NCBI GenBank assembly: GCA_013375405.1
Contig: JABXJU010000158.1
Location: 1-10,295 of the forward strand
Source: Candidatus Helarchaeota archaeon
GTDB lineage: Archaea > Asgardarchaeota > Lokiarchaeia > Helarchaeales > HEL-GB-A
DNA: 10,295 nucleotides
Direction of reading: 5' to 3'
The position numbers and the translations under genes were made by a program. This document shows positions 1 to 6,594 of the stretch, piece by piece. Numbering within the stretch: the first letter of the stretch is position 1; each line of letters begins with the position of its first letter. The notes under the pieces were generated by a model that was not told where the DNA came from, did not search any database, and saw only the letters and a program-made list of their open reading frames with translations.

Positions 1-24
1 TTTTAAATCTTCTTCAATTCCCAT
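1..24 (-). CDS. 5' end of an unidentified gene (partial, runs off left edge)
   Basis: Only the first eight codons are in the window (MGIEEDLK, read leftwards from an ATG at 24-22). The start is supported by GGTGG seven bases upstream, the same Shine-Dalgarno type used by other genes here. It begins 36 bases after the stop of the triple UBC-like/RING gene on the same strand, so the two are probably one operon. The product cannot be identified from eight residues. A partner in the ubiquitin-like system, even the modifier itself, is possible from context, but nothing in the visible sequence shows it. Confidence 0.6.
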
Positions 25-60
25 TTCTATTCCACCTAGTTTATTTTAATTATCTTTATT

Positions 61-1248
61 TTAGCTTATATCTGGTTCTTCTCCGCCAGAAGACTCGTCA
101 GGGGGGGAAGTTACAGGAGGAGGCCCAGCTCGTGGGGGGGGAGGACGAAGGCAATAGGCACATTTTCCAATAGATTCAATATTTTTTTGCCAGCAGTGCG
201 CATGGTATGGTTTTTGGCAGTGAGGGCAAGTTGCAGTGCAGCTTTCCTCTCCTTCTAATGCAGATATTGATTGGCCACAAATAGGACATTCAAGACTATG
301 ACATACTATACAAACCATTACAGAAGCCTTAAATATAGTCTTTGATATCGAGTTGAAAAGATCAATTAAAAAATTAAAAGGTGACCATAATTCCAGCATA
401 TTTCCAACGGAATCATGCATTTGTTTGGCTAGATTATCATCTTCCACTTTCGACAATAAAGATATACTGGGACGGGAGGCTGGATAATCTTCTGGAATAT
501 CAACAGCGAACTTAAAGATGACATCGCTTGTTTTCAAAGCCCCTTTTACTTCTGCTGCGATTTTTCGAGTTGCAGGATCATACGTAACATTCTTCAATGC
601 ATTTTCGAGTAATTCAATTTCGAAGCCTAATCGACTATGCTTATCAATTTTCCAGCTTATTTCCCGTAAAAGATCGATAATAGGATTTGTAGAGGCATCC
701 CACTCTTTGTAAATTGAAATATTTTCAAGTGGGCCGACCATTTGCTCAATTTCGGGTGATAATTCAAATTCAGGAGGATTGGGGGGGTCACGTAATATGA
801 TGATGAATGGATATTCTTTTAATCCATAGGTCATTATCCTAATCTTAAACTTATTAGAGGTTCCTGCAACTTTTTTGGTATCAAATTCTCCACTCATTAT
901 GCGTTCTTGTTCCCAATATTTGTTATCTTCATATAATTTACCCTCAATTTCGCGAATAATTTCAGCTATATGTGGAGGATTTTCCGCGTTCCAATTTTTG
1001 ATTATATCAAAATTAGAAGGATCACCTACTACTTTTTTTACTGCCTCCTGTAATGTAAGCATTGGAGGACTCGCAGGGTAATTGCTGTAGTCAATTCCTA
1101 GCACGTAATGTTTATCGATGGTTATTGAGAGATATATACGCATTCGACTAATGGACCCATTAACAATTTCAGTTTGATATTCATTCATTACCTGTTGTGC
1201 TTCAGTAGCGAGAAGTGCGTCCCGTTCTTCTGGTGGAATTTCAGCCAT
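61..1248 (-). CDS. Triple UBC/RWD-like domain protein with C-terminal RING-like zinc module (putative E3 or E2-cofactor)
   Basis: The protein has 395 residues. Three tandem modules (about 14-106, 112-203, 206-308) each show a beta-rich segment, a proline motif (NYPASPP at 56-62, DPPNPPEFEL at 154-163, DYPASRP at 254-260), then a tryptophan 28-33 residues later (W86, W183, W288) that opens an amphipathic helix. This order and spacing resemble ubiquitin-conjugating folds. There is no cysteine before residue 313, so none of the modules can be an active E2; they are RWD- or UEV-like. A cysteine-rich module follows: C313/C316, C321/C324, C337, C341/C344, H349, H351, C352, C363/C366, ending in a C-C-H-C-C-C RING/PHD-like cross-brace. 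The tail (367-395) is proline-rich and acidic. The ATG is preceded by GGGGA seven bases upstream. By family logic it could be an E3 ligase or a scaffold that binds the E2 encoded at 4091-4600; this is inference. No membrane segment or signal peptide is apparent. Confidence 0.85.
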   Translation of the reverse strand: MAEIPPEERDALLATEAQQVMNEYQTEIVNGSISRMRIYLSITIDKHYVLGIDYSNYPASPPMLTLQEAVKKVVGDPSNFDIIKNWNAENPPHIAEIIREIEGKLYEDNKYWEQERIMSGEFDTKKVAGTSNKFKIRIMTYGLKEYPFIIILRDPPNPPEFELSPEIEQMVGPLENISIYKEWDASTNPIIDLLREISWKIDKHSRLGFEIELLENALKNVTYDPATRKIAAEVKGALKTSDVIFKFAVDIPEDYPASRPSISLLSKVEDDNLAKQMHDSVGNMLELWSPFNFLIDLFNSISKTIFKASVMVCIVCHSLECPICGQSISALEGEESCTATCPHCQKPYHAHCWQKNIESIGKCAYCLRPPPPRAGPPPVTSPPDESSGGEEPDIS

Positions 1249-1325
1249 AATTTAATCCCCTGTACGAAAATCAAAATCACTAAATTATTATATTGAATTC
1301 CATTATTTTTATTTTTATGTGAAAA

Positions 1326-1333
1326 TTTTAAAA
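1326..1333 (+). promoter_or_regulatory. Candidate TATA box for the glycoside-hydrolase-like gene
   Basis: TTTTAAAA lies about 29-36 bases before the ATG at 1362. An archaeal TATA box usually sits about 25 bases before transcription start, and no GGTGA-type site precedes this ATG. The transcript may therefore be leaderless or nearly so. The rest of the 113-base gap to the divergent gene is AT-rich and holds nothing else I can support. Confidence 0.4.
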
Positions 1334-1361
1334 TAAAAGATTTTTAAATGGAAGAATCTTA

Positions 1362-2393
1362 ATGGAAAATGCGTGGTTTGCTTTATATCATGTTTATTCA
1401 ACGGCGAAAAAATATGACGCCCAAGGGCTTCAGAATTTTGAAAAGGATATAAAATTTGCGCAGGAAATTGGAGTAAAAACTTTAATTCTAGAGGATTATT
1501 ATTCAGATTTTGTTTGGGGGGAATATACTAATTTCTGGAATGTAAGAACTTTTCGTAAAATGATTCAGATAACTAAGAATTATGGAATTAGATTTATTCC
1601 TTATCTTGATGTAACGGAATTAGCAACGCATGGAGCGATTTATAAAAAAAATGGCAAAGCATGGGGAGCAAAAAATCATTGGGGAAAACCTTATTCTGCT
1701 TTTTCATCAATTTTTCTTCCGTATTATGATAAATTTGATTTTCATACAAAATTAATGTGTCCAGCCTCCGGATGGTTTGATTATTTTACAGATCAAGCCC
1801 GTATTCTATTAACAGAATATGAAGTAAATGGGATCTATCTTGACCGAGTAGATTATCGCGTGAGATGTTACGATCACTCCCGCGATCCGGATCATTTTAT
1901 TCAAGGACTACCAGCTTTAGTGAAAAGTATTCAGCATGAAGTTAAATCCGTTAGCTCGAAAAATTTGCTAATTTTGAATGATTCCTGCGTCGATCCCGAT
2001 CCTCCTCTTATAAACTGCATGAAATCTGTTGATTATGTTCTGACCGAATTACTTCCTGTAGATACCGACCCAAGAAATTTTTATTGGCAAGTCTTAGTTA
2101 AATGGGGTGACTTAATCTATGCGTTGCGTCATCTACTCAAGCCTCTATTTAAACTATTTATGAATTTTGCCTTTACAACAGGGGGAATGACAGATGAAAG
2201 ACGAATTCAACAGATCATTAATCGTTTAAGACCACATGTAGGACACAATATCTTTGTTTTTTCTCATAGGAAAGATTATGAAGGAATAAGGGCAATACGC
2301 CATATTGCTCAAAAGAATCAATTGGCTTGTAGTTATGTTTCTGGACTGCGTTATTTGCGAGATATGAAAGAACTTTTTGACTCTGAAAATTAA
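1362..2393 (+). CDS. Putative TIM-barrel glycoside-hydrolase-like protein
   Basis: The protein has 343 residues and no signal peptide or membrane segment, so it is probably cytosolic. Predicted strands alternate with helices in a TIM-barrel pattern: VKTLILEDYY (38-47), the strand ending IRFIPYLDVTEL (76-87), VNGIYLDRVDY (155-165), LLILND (202-207) and VDYVLTELLP (223-232). The GIYLDRVDY segment resembles the beta-4 strand of retaining glycosidases, where an aspartate (here D161) is the nucleophile. D207 and E229 end later strands and could be the second catalytic acid. Aromatic and glycine-rich loops (WGAKNHWGKPY, 101-111) fit a sugar-binding cleft. I cannot assign a GH family or substrate. 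An ATG at 1348 is out of frame, so 1362 is the natural start. The gene is divergent from the UBC-like/RING gene and convergent with the next small gene. No link to ubiquitin chemistry is evident. Confidence 0.7.
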   Translation: MENAWFALYHVYSTAKKYDAQGLQNFEKDIKFAQEIGVKTLILEDYYSDFVWGEYTNFWNVRTFRKMIQITKNYGIRFIPYLDVTELATHGAIYKKNGKAWGAKNHWGKPYSAFSSIFLPYYDKFDFHTKLMCPASGWFDYFTDQARILLTEYEVNGIYLDRVDYRVRCYDHSRDPDHFIQGLPALVKSIQHEVKSVSSKNLLILNDSCVDPDPPLINCMKSVDYVLTELLPVDTDPRNFYWQVLVKWGDLIYALRHLLKPLFKLFMNFAFTTGGMTDERRIQQIINRLRPHVGHNIFVFSHRKDYEGIRAIRHIAQKNQLACSYVSGLRYLRDMKELFDSEN

Positions 2394-2417
2394 AAAGAAA
2401 AGGAGTATGTTTTTGGA

Positions 2418-2552
2418 TTACATTGCCTTAAAGACAGGTAATTCTGCTTTACAATGAGGACAATATACGGGTCCTTTTAATGCTTTAATAGAATCTTTTG
2501 TTGGTGCATCTAAATCTTTTCCACATTTCGGACATTTATCTAAACCAGACAT
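2418..2552 (-). CDS. Small zinc-ribbon protein (44 residues)
   Basis: This short reading frame encodes 44 residues: MSGLDKCPKCGKDLDAPTKD, continuing to a C-terminal half with YCPHCKAEL. Two CPxC knuckles (C7/C10 and C31/C34), separated by 20 residues, form a complete rubredoxin/zinc-ribbon-type metal site. That is hard to get by chance. The sequence is soluble, with balanced charge. The ATG at 2552 has only a weak GTGAT-like element upstream, and the gene is divergent from the metallo-hydrolase gene. It ends 24 bases from the convergent glycosidase-like gene. Function is unknown; small zinc ribbons of this kind are common in archaea and may bind nucleic acid or act as adaptors. Confidence 0.75.
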   Translation of the reverse strand: MSGLDKCPKCGKDLDAPTKDSIKALKGPVYCPHCKAELPVFKAM

Positions 2553-2598
2553 AATATCACATTTTTTCTTGATTGTTGTTAACATTTTGTAATGATCT

Positions 2599-2610
2599 TT
2601 TTAATATATA
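2599..2610 (+). promoter_or_regulatory. Candidate TATA box for the metallo-hydrolase gene
   Basis: A TTTTAATATATA stretch lies about 50-60 bases before the ATG at 2659. This would give a leader of about 25 bases containing the GGTGA at 2648-2652. The call rests on base composition and spacing only. Confidence 0.35.
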
Positions 2611-2658
2611 TGGAATTCAAGTTACATTAATTGAAACAATTAAATAAGGTGAGAATAA

Positions 2659-3651
2659 ATGAGTGTAGATTTTGGAGATGGAGTAGAGAATGTAAAAATA
2701 ACGGTTTTAACGAATAATACTACAGATCTGACTTTTCTGACCGAGCCACGATTTAAAGGAAAAGTAATTCAACCAATGAGAAAAGTTGTAGCTGCTATTG
2801 CCGAACATGGGTTAGCGATGAGTGTCGAAGTGAATGGAACAAATATTTTATATGATTTTGGTGGAATGGGGTTTGCTATTTTAAAAAATCTTGAGATATT
2901 AAAAGTAAACCCGAAAAATTTTCAAAAAGCTGTTTTATCACATGGACATATTGACCACTTTGGAACCTTAATGAAAGTTTTACCGTTATTAGGCCCTGGA
3001 AAGGAAATAATCGTGTCTCCTGAGATTTATAAGCAAAAAATTGTCTACGCGAGTCGATCTGGTGAAATGGTGGATGTTGAAATATTAAAAGAAAAGTACA
3101 GAGCATTCAAGAAAGAGGGAAAGGTTTATGAAATGCCGGGTTTAAAAAAGAAACTTCTCGAAAAAATAACAGTAGATAACCAACAAATGTTGATTGAAAC
3201 ACGAACTCCAGTTGAGTTAGCTTCTGGGGTTTGGACATCAGGGGAAATTGAGTTGTTTGATGAGACTGAATTAACAAGTAATCTATTTCTTAAAATAGAT
3301 AAAATGACTTTTAAAAAGGAAACATTTCGAGATGAAATTGCACTTTATATAAAGGTAAAAGATAAAGGACTTGTCGTTTTAACCGGTTGTGGCCATACGG
3401 GTATAATAAATACAATTAGATATGGCCAAAAATTATCTGGGGTTAAAAGGATTTATGCCGTGATTGGTGGTTTTCATTTAATATGGGCTTCAGATGACCA
3501 TTTAAATAGAGTAGCTAATTCTTTCAATGATATTAGTCCAGAAATTGTATGTGGGATGCACTGTACTGGTTTTAATTTCAACACAAAATTATTTTCGTTA
3601 ATGCATGATAACACGACATTGGGAGTTGTAGGAACAACATTTCATCTTTAA
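2659..3651 (+). CDS. Metallo-beta-lactamase-fold hydrolase, COG1237 type (MJ0301-like)
   Basis: The protein has 330 residues. The beta-lactamase-fold zinc motif SHGHIDHFG (94-102) provides H95, H97, D99 and H100. Further metal or substrate positions are H246 in LTGCGHTGI (241-249), H273 in GGFHL (270-274) and H301 in CGMHCTG (298-304). The TGCGHTG and GGFH motifs match the COG1237 family. That family includes the Methanocaldococcus MJ0301 enzyme, 7,8-dihydropterin-6-yl-methyl-4-(beta-D-ribofuranosyl)aminobenzene-5'-phosphate synthase, which acts on pterins in tetrahydromethanopterin formation. Other family members are uncharacterised hydrolases, so the substrate here is open. The segment at about 120-220 is a lysine-rich insert between the two metal-motif halves. 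The start is firmly set by GGTGA six bases before the ATG. It stands as a single transcription unit with a hairpin just after the stop. Confidence 0.85.
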   Translation: MSVDFGDGVENVKITVLTNNTTDLTFLTEPRFKGKVIQPMRKVVAAIAEHGLAMSVEVNGTNILYDFGGMGFAILKNLEILKVNPKNFQKAVLSHGHIDHFGTLMKVLPLLGPGKEIIVSPEIYKQKIVYASRSGEMVDVEILKEKYRAFKKEGKVYEMPGLKKKLLEKITVDNQQMLIETRTPVELASGVWTSGEIELFDETELTSNLFLKIDKMTFKKETFRDEIALYIKVKDKGLVVLTGCGHTGIINTIRYGQKLSGVKRIYAVIGGFHLIWASDDHLNRVANSFNDISPEIVCGMHCTGFNFNTKLFSLMHDNTTLGVVGTTFHL

Positions 3652-3665
3652 ATTAAACTGAAATC

Positions 3666-3686
3666 CTCTTTTTTTAAAGAGTTTTT
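3666..3686 (+). terminator. Hairpin and T-run after the metallo-hydrolase gene
   Basis: CTCTTT (3666-3671) pairs with AAAGAG (3676-3681) around a four-T loop. Five Ts follow, starting 15 bases after the stop codon. Archaeal termination depends chiefly on the T-run, so this is a plausible terminator. The following stretch to 3847 is AT-rich and otherwise empty apart from a TTAAATTA element near 3813 that could be the promoter of the next gene. Confidence 0.45.
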
Positions 3687-3862
3687 ATTTCCAATAAAAT
3701 TAAGGGAAATATATATTTTATCCTTTTATGAATCATTCCTATCCTTCATAAGTAGTTGAAAAATAGATTTCCTTTTAAAACTTTGACAATTTTTTTAAAC
3801 GAAAAAACACTTAAATTAAGTAGAAGTAGAAAGTTAAAAGAATAGTTTTGATGGTGAAGTTA

Positions 3863-4033
3863 ATGGCTGACAGAATGGTGAAGGCTTGTCATCGTTGTCG
3901 AGTGTATATTTCAATAGGGAATACGTATGAAATAATACAAAAAGAGCAAAAGTTTGATCGAGAACACCGTGGGCATCCCACTCAGGTTGTTCGTATTTCA
4001 GAAATTCTAGAATATTATAAACCAATTGAATAA
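3863..4033 (+). CDS. Small C2H2-type zinc-binding protein (56 residues)
   Basis: From the ATG at 3863 the product is 56 residues. C9/C12 in ACHRCRVY and H35/H38 in REHRGHP give a C-x2-C-x22-H-x2-H pattern, consistent with a single zinc finger. The remainder is predicted beta strand (RVYISI), helix (YEIIQKEQKFDREH) and a C-terminal helix (VVRISEILEYY). I recall short archaeal proteins of this CHRC...F..xHxxHP type, but no characterised function. The start at 3863 is preferred because GGTGA (3853-3857) lies five bases upstream. Earlier in-frame TTG (3848) and ATG (3851) lack such a site. It converges on the E2 gene across a 57-base gap. Confidence 0.7.
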   Translation: MADRMVKACHRCRVYISIGNTYEIIQKEQKFDREHRGHPTQVVRISEILEYYKPIE

Positions 4034-4060
4034 TACAACTTTTTTATTATAAGAAGTATT
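4032..4060. terminator. Imperfect hairpin between convergent genes
   Basis: AATACAACTT (4032-4041) and AAGAAGTATT (4051-4060) are inverted repeats matching at 8 of 10 positions around a nine-base AT loop. The element sits between the small zinc-finger gene and the convergent E2 gene, with T-rich tracts available on either strand, so it may stop transcription from both sides. Evidence is structural only. Confidence 0.35.
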
Positions 4061-4090
4061 TTGAAAAATAAGAGGGACGAGACGCAGATA

Positions 4091-4600
4091 TTACCGAAGA
4101 GCGTATTTTTGAGTCCATTCTTTCGCTTTTTTATTAAAAGCTTTTGGACTTTTTAAAGCCATTTCACCAGCTTTGTTATTTAACGGATCCGAAGGATTCC
4201 AGAAAGGAGGCTGCATATGGATCATTCCTTTCAAAGCTTCGATGACATTCGTTAAAGTCTTACTAGGAGTCCAACCGGAGGCGCCCGTCTGGGCATCGAC
4301 CTTCCCAACAAGATCGGGATTAATGAGATCGAGGCAGATATTGGTTTTTCCAGCGGGAACGGATGGATCAATGTTTGGATGCCAAATTAAAGTTTGACAA
4401 AAACAATAAGGTGGACTATAAGGATAATTAGAGGGCATTTTTATTTCAAATACAAATTTACCATCCTCAAAAGGAGTACCCTTAGAACCTGTAATAGTTA
4501 CTCGAAGGTGATCTAACCGATCAACCCAAGGTTGAATATCGAGTGTGTTATCATTTAAATAAGACTGAACTGCCTCTGAATAATCAACTTCTTCACGCAT
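4091..4600 (-). CDS. Ubiquitin-conjugating enzyme E2 (HPN/Cys type)
   Basis: From the ATG at 4600 the protein has 169 residues and covers one full UBC domain. Visible hallmarks are GSKGTPFEDGKFVFEI (38-53), the YPYSPP core (59-64), the HPN motif (74-76), the catalytic cysteine C89 in NICLDL, W110-TP and the helix PLNNKAGEMAL (139-149). By family knowledge it accepts a ubiquitin-like protein from an E1 as a thioester on C89 and passes it to lysines, alone or with a RING E3. Between C89 and W110 there are 20 residues, about 13 more than in UBCH5-type enzymes; the loop includes NPDLVGKVDAQTGASG (94-109). The HPN-to-Cys stretch is also about five residues longer. GGTGA lies eight bases before the ATG at 4600, so the in-frame TTG at 4615, which overlaps that site, is less likely. 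The gene is divergent from the JAMM-E1 genes, which supply likely partner functions. Confidence 0.95.
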   Translation of the reverse strand: MREEVDYSEAVQSYLNDNTLDIQPWVDRLDHLRVTITGSKGTPFEDGKFVFEIKMPSNYPYSPPYCFCQTLIWHPNIDPSVPAGKTNICLDLINPDLVGKVDAQTGASGWTPSKTLTNVIEALKGMIHMQPPFWNPSDPLNNKAGEMALKSPKAFNKKAKEWTQKYALR

Positions 4601-5023
4601 GGGTGTTTTCACCAAGGCTAATTTTCGTTAAATTACCAAATTTCACCTATTTTCTCTATTTTATCTTCTCTTTTCAACCCTTCTATCTAGAGGACCATTA
4701 AATTTGATAATAAAGAATTACACATATACTACTTAAAAGTTTAGTTCGGATTGTTACTAAATCTTATTTTCCCCTTTATTTATAGCTAACGTTTTTATGA
4801 GTTAATAAGAGAAGATAAAAGATTAAGTTCGTTAGAAAGGGTTAAATTACTATAAAAAGCTGAAAAAAACTAAAGTTCTTTAAAAAGTTATGTAAATTAA
4901 AATTAGGCGTGTTCAAAGAGATTTGACAAAATTCTTATAAGTTAGCGTTTTACTATATTTGATTTAATTGGTAAAAATATCATAAATAGAAAAAAGAACT
5001 AAGATTATATCGGTGGGAATTTC
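4601..5023. promoter_or_regulatory. Divergent noncoding region between E2 and JAMM genes
   Basis: This is about 420 bases with stops in all frames and no convincing small gene; in particular no ubiquitin-like reading frame ending in a Gly-Gly was found. It holds the E2 Shine-Dalgarno (GGTGA on the minus strand, 4609-4613) and the JAMM Shine-Dalgarno (GGTGG, 5012-5016). Candidate TATA-like elements are CTTATAAG (4934-4941) for the JAMM gene, and TTTTAAG on the minus strand (4732-4738) or AATTTAAT (about 4697-4704) for the E2 gene. The region is unusually long compared with other gaps here and could carry regulator sites, but I see no clear operator. Confidence 0.4.
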
Positions 5024-6547
5024 GTGCCGAAAAAAAAAGAAAAAAAAGAGGAGAAAGGAAAAAAAATAGATGAATCCAAGGCTTCAGAGGAAGAAACCGA
5101 AGGTCGAAAATCAGAATTCGAAGATCCAGCAGTATGTGTATTAAGTCTTGAATCATATGAACAAATTATATTGCACGCAACACGTTTTGCGAATGTAAAA
5201 ATCCCAATGGATGCGTGGAAAGAAGTTTATGGATTTCTTATTGGAACTGTTGAGGAGGATAAGGTTTTAGTCAAGAAAGCAGTTCCAATGGCCCATGGGA
5301 GTTCGGTGGAGGTTGAATTTAATGATGAACATTATATTAAATCGGCACAGATAGATTCATGGTCAGCTGAACGGAATATGTTCATCGTGGGTTGGTACCA
5401 TTCACATCCAGGTTTAGGTCTCTTTCTATCCAGTACTGATATCACGAATCAGTTAGGTTATCAAGGGCCAAATCCACAAGCAGTTGCCTTAGTATTTGAT
5501 CACACGAAAGTATCCGAACCAGGACATCCAGGATTTGATGTCTTCAAGTTGGATAATCCAGATTTAGGGACCATGTCTGATTTTCATTCAATCCATTGGG
5601 AAATTGAAGAAATTGACCGAGAGAAACATGTTAAATCACTCTACGAAATGTCAGAGCGAAGTCTGCTTAAACAACCACTCGCTCCAGAATTTGGTGAGGA
5701 TGTGAGTGCCTTAGGGGGTACATCAACGGATATTGGGGGTGTAGAAATTTCTACCACGCCTATTGGAAATATTGAAATTACAGTACCTAGTATACCAATT
5801 GATCCTATTCTTGAAGGAATGCTTAGTGGATTTCGCCGCTTTACAGAAGAAGTCCTTCCTCCTATGTTTCTTGCGTCAAACGAACAAAGTAAAGCAACAG
5901 CTTCAGCATTTCAAGACCTTGCTAATAGACAAGTAAAAACTCTCAACGAATTACAGGAATTGCTCAGCATTGGTGTAGGGGAACTGAGAAAACAAGTAAT
6001 AGCCAAAATTGATGATAGCCATGAGGGATTAGCCAACATCATGGCTACGAATTTTAGCGATCAGAAGGAAGTACTCACAAAAACTGCCGATGACGTTTCT
6101 GACATGGAGGATAGAATTATAGATGATGTTGTTAAATCACGTGAAGAAATCATGAATCAAATAGGTGTCAAAGTCTCAGAATTAACTGAAACAGTTGCTG
6201 AAAATCTCAATTCAATGAAAGATACGTTAGATGATGTCCAGAAAGATTTGGTAGATCAATTCAAGCTCTCAATTGAAGCCACACATGATGAATTAAGCAA
6301 TGCAATTGATCTCATGAAGACTCAAGTACTGGAGAGAATCTCAGGTATTAAAGAATCATTAAAAGCTAAAGAAGATGCTTCAAAAAAAACACCAACACTA
6401 GCGGAACAAATTAAACCAATTGTTGCAAAGGAACTAGAAAAAGTAAATAAAAAGATTGATGAGATGAAGACTACTCAGAACCAAGCCCTCGAAAAAATAC
6501 TCGTTAAATTGAAAGCGGTTGAAGATAAACTCGCAAAAACTGAATAA
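5024..6547 (+). CDS. JAMM/MPN+ metalloprotease (Rpn11/CSN5-like) with long coiled-coil tail
   Basis: The protein has 507 residues. Residues 1-30 are a lysine/glutamate-rich disordered leader. The MPN+ domain (about 36-205) has the complete JAMM site: E67 before YGFLIG, then H126-S-H128 and D139 in WYHSHPGLGLFLSSTD (HxH-x7-S-x2-D), with WYHSHPG and the LSSTDI segment close to Rpn11 and CSN5. Zinc-dependent cleavage of ubiquitin-like isopeptide bonds is the expected reaction. A low-complexity linker rich in Gly, Thr and Ile (225-260) leads to a long heptad-rich helical region (about 285-505), far beyond the roughly 310 residues of Rpn11. It has no membrane segment; the tail is probably for oligomerisation or tethering. 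The GTG start is set by GGTGG seven bases upstream; the start codon is followed by a poly-lysine stretch encoded by A-runs. The E1-like gene follows closely on the same strand. Confidence 0.92.
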   Translation: MPKKKEKKEEKGKKIDESKASEEETEGRKSEFEDPAVCVLSLESYEQIILHATRFANVKIPMDAWKEVYGFLIGTVEEDKVLVKKAVPMAHGSSVEVEFNDEHYIKSAQIDSWSAERNMFIVGWYHSHPGLGLFLSSTDITNQLGYQGPNPQAVALVFDHTKVSEPGHPGFDVFKLDNPDLGTMSDFHSIHWEIEEIDREKHVKSLYEMSERSLLKQPLAPEFGEDVSALGGTSTDIGGVEISTTPIGNIEITVPSIPIDPILEGMLSGFRRFTEEVLPPMFLASNEQSKATASAFQDLANRQVKTLNELQELLSIGVGELRKQVIAKIDDSHEGLANIMATNFSDQKEVLTKTADDVSDMEDRIIDDVVKSREEIMNQIGVKVSELTETVAENLNSMKDTLDDVQKDLVDQFKLSIEATHDELSNAIDLMKTQVLERISGIKESLKAKEDASKKTPTLAEQIKPIVAKELEKVNKKIDEMKTTQNQALEKILVKLKAVEDKLAKTE

Positions 6548-6579
6548 ATTTTTAAAAAATTCATTTGAATTTATTTTTT
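6543..6579 (+). terminator. Possible weak AT hairpin with T-run after the JAMM gene
   Basis: AATAAATT (6543-6550) and AATTTATT (6568-6575) form an eight-pair inverted repeat, followed by further Ts. It overlaps the JAMM stop codon and covers the in-frame TTG at 6565. This argues against 6565 as the E1 start and suggests partial termination between the genes. The stem is A/T only, so confidence is low. Confidence 0.25.
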
Positions 6580-6594
6580 CAAGTAAGGAAATAT

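Noticed and set aside
518..1081. Plus-strand open frames inside the triple UBC-like gene
   Set aside because: They lie antisense to a well-supported gene, lack ribosome sites and encode no recognisable domain.
4091..4615. TTG at 4615 as the E2 start, adding five residues
   Set aside because: The TTG overlaps the GGTGA site that is correctly spaced for the ATG at 4600; the added residues are not part of the UBC fold.
4785..4947. GCTAACG (4785-4791) and GTTAGCG (4941-4947), a near-inverted pair in the E2-JAMM gap that might be operator half-sites
   Set aside because: Only six bases pair, the copies are about 150 bases apart, and such matches are expected in AT-rich DNA of this length.
4616..5023. 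A hidden ubiquitin-like gene in the long gap between E2 and JAMM genes
   Set aside because: Stops occur in all frames and no frame shows a beta-grasp-like sequence ending in Gly-Gly.
5024..5110. A-rich stretch after the GTG of the JAMM gene as a possible frameshift site
   Set aside because: The frame stays open on both sides and codes for a plausible lysine-rich leader; no alternative frame product is evident.
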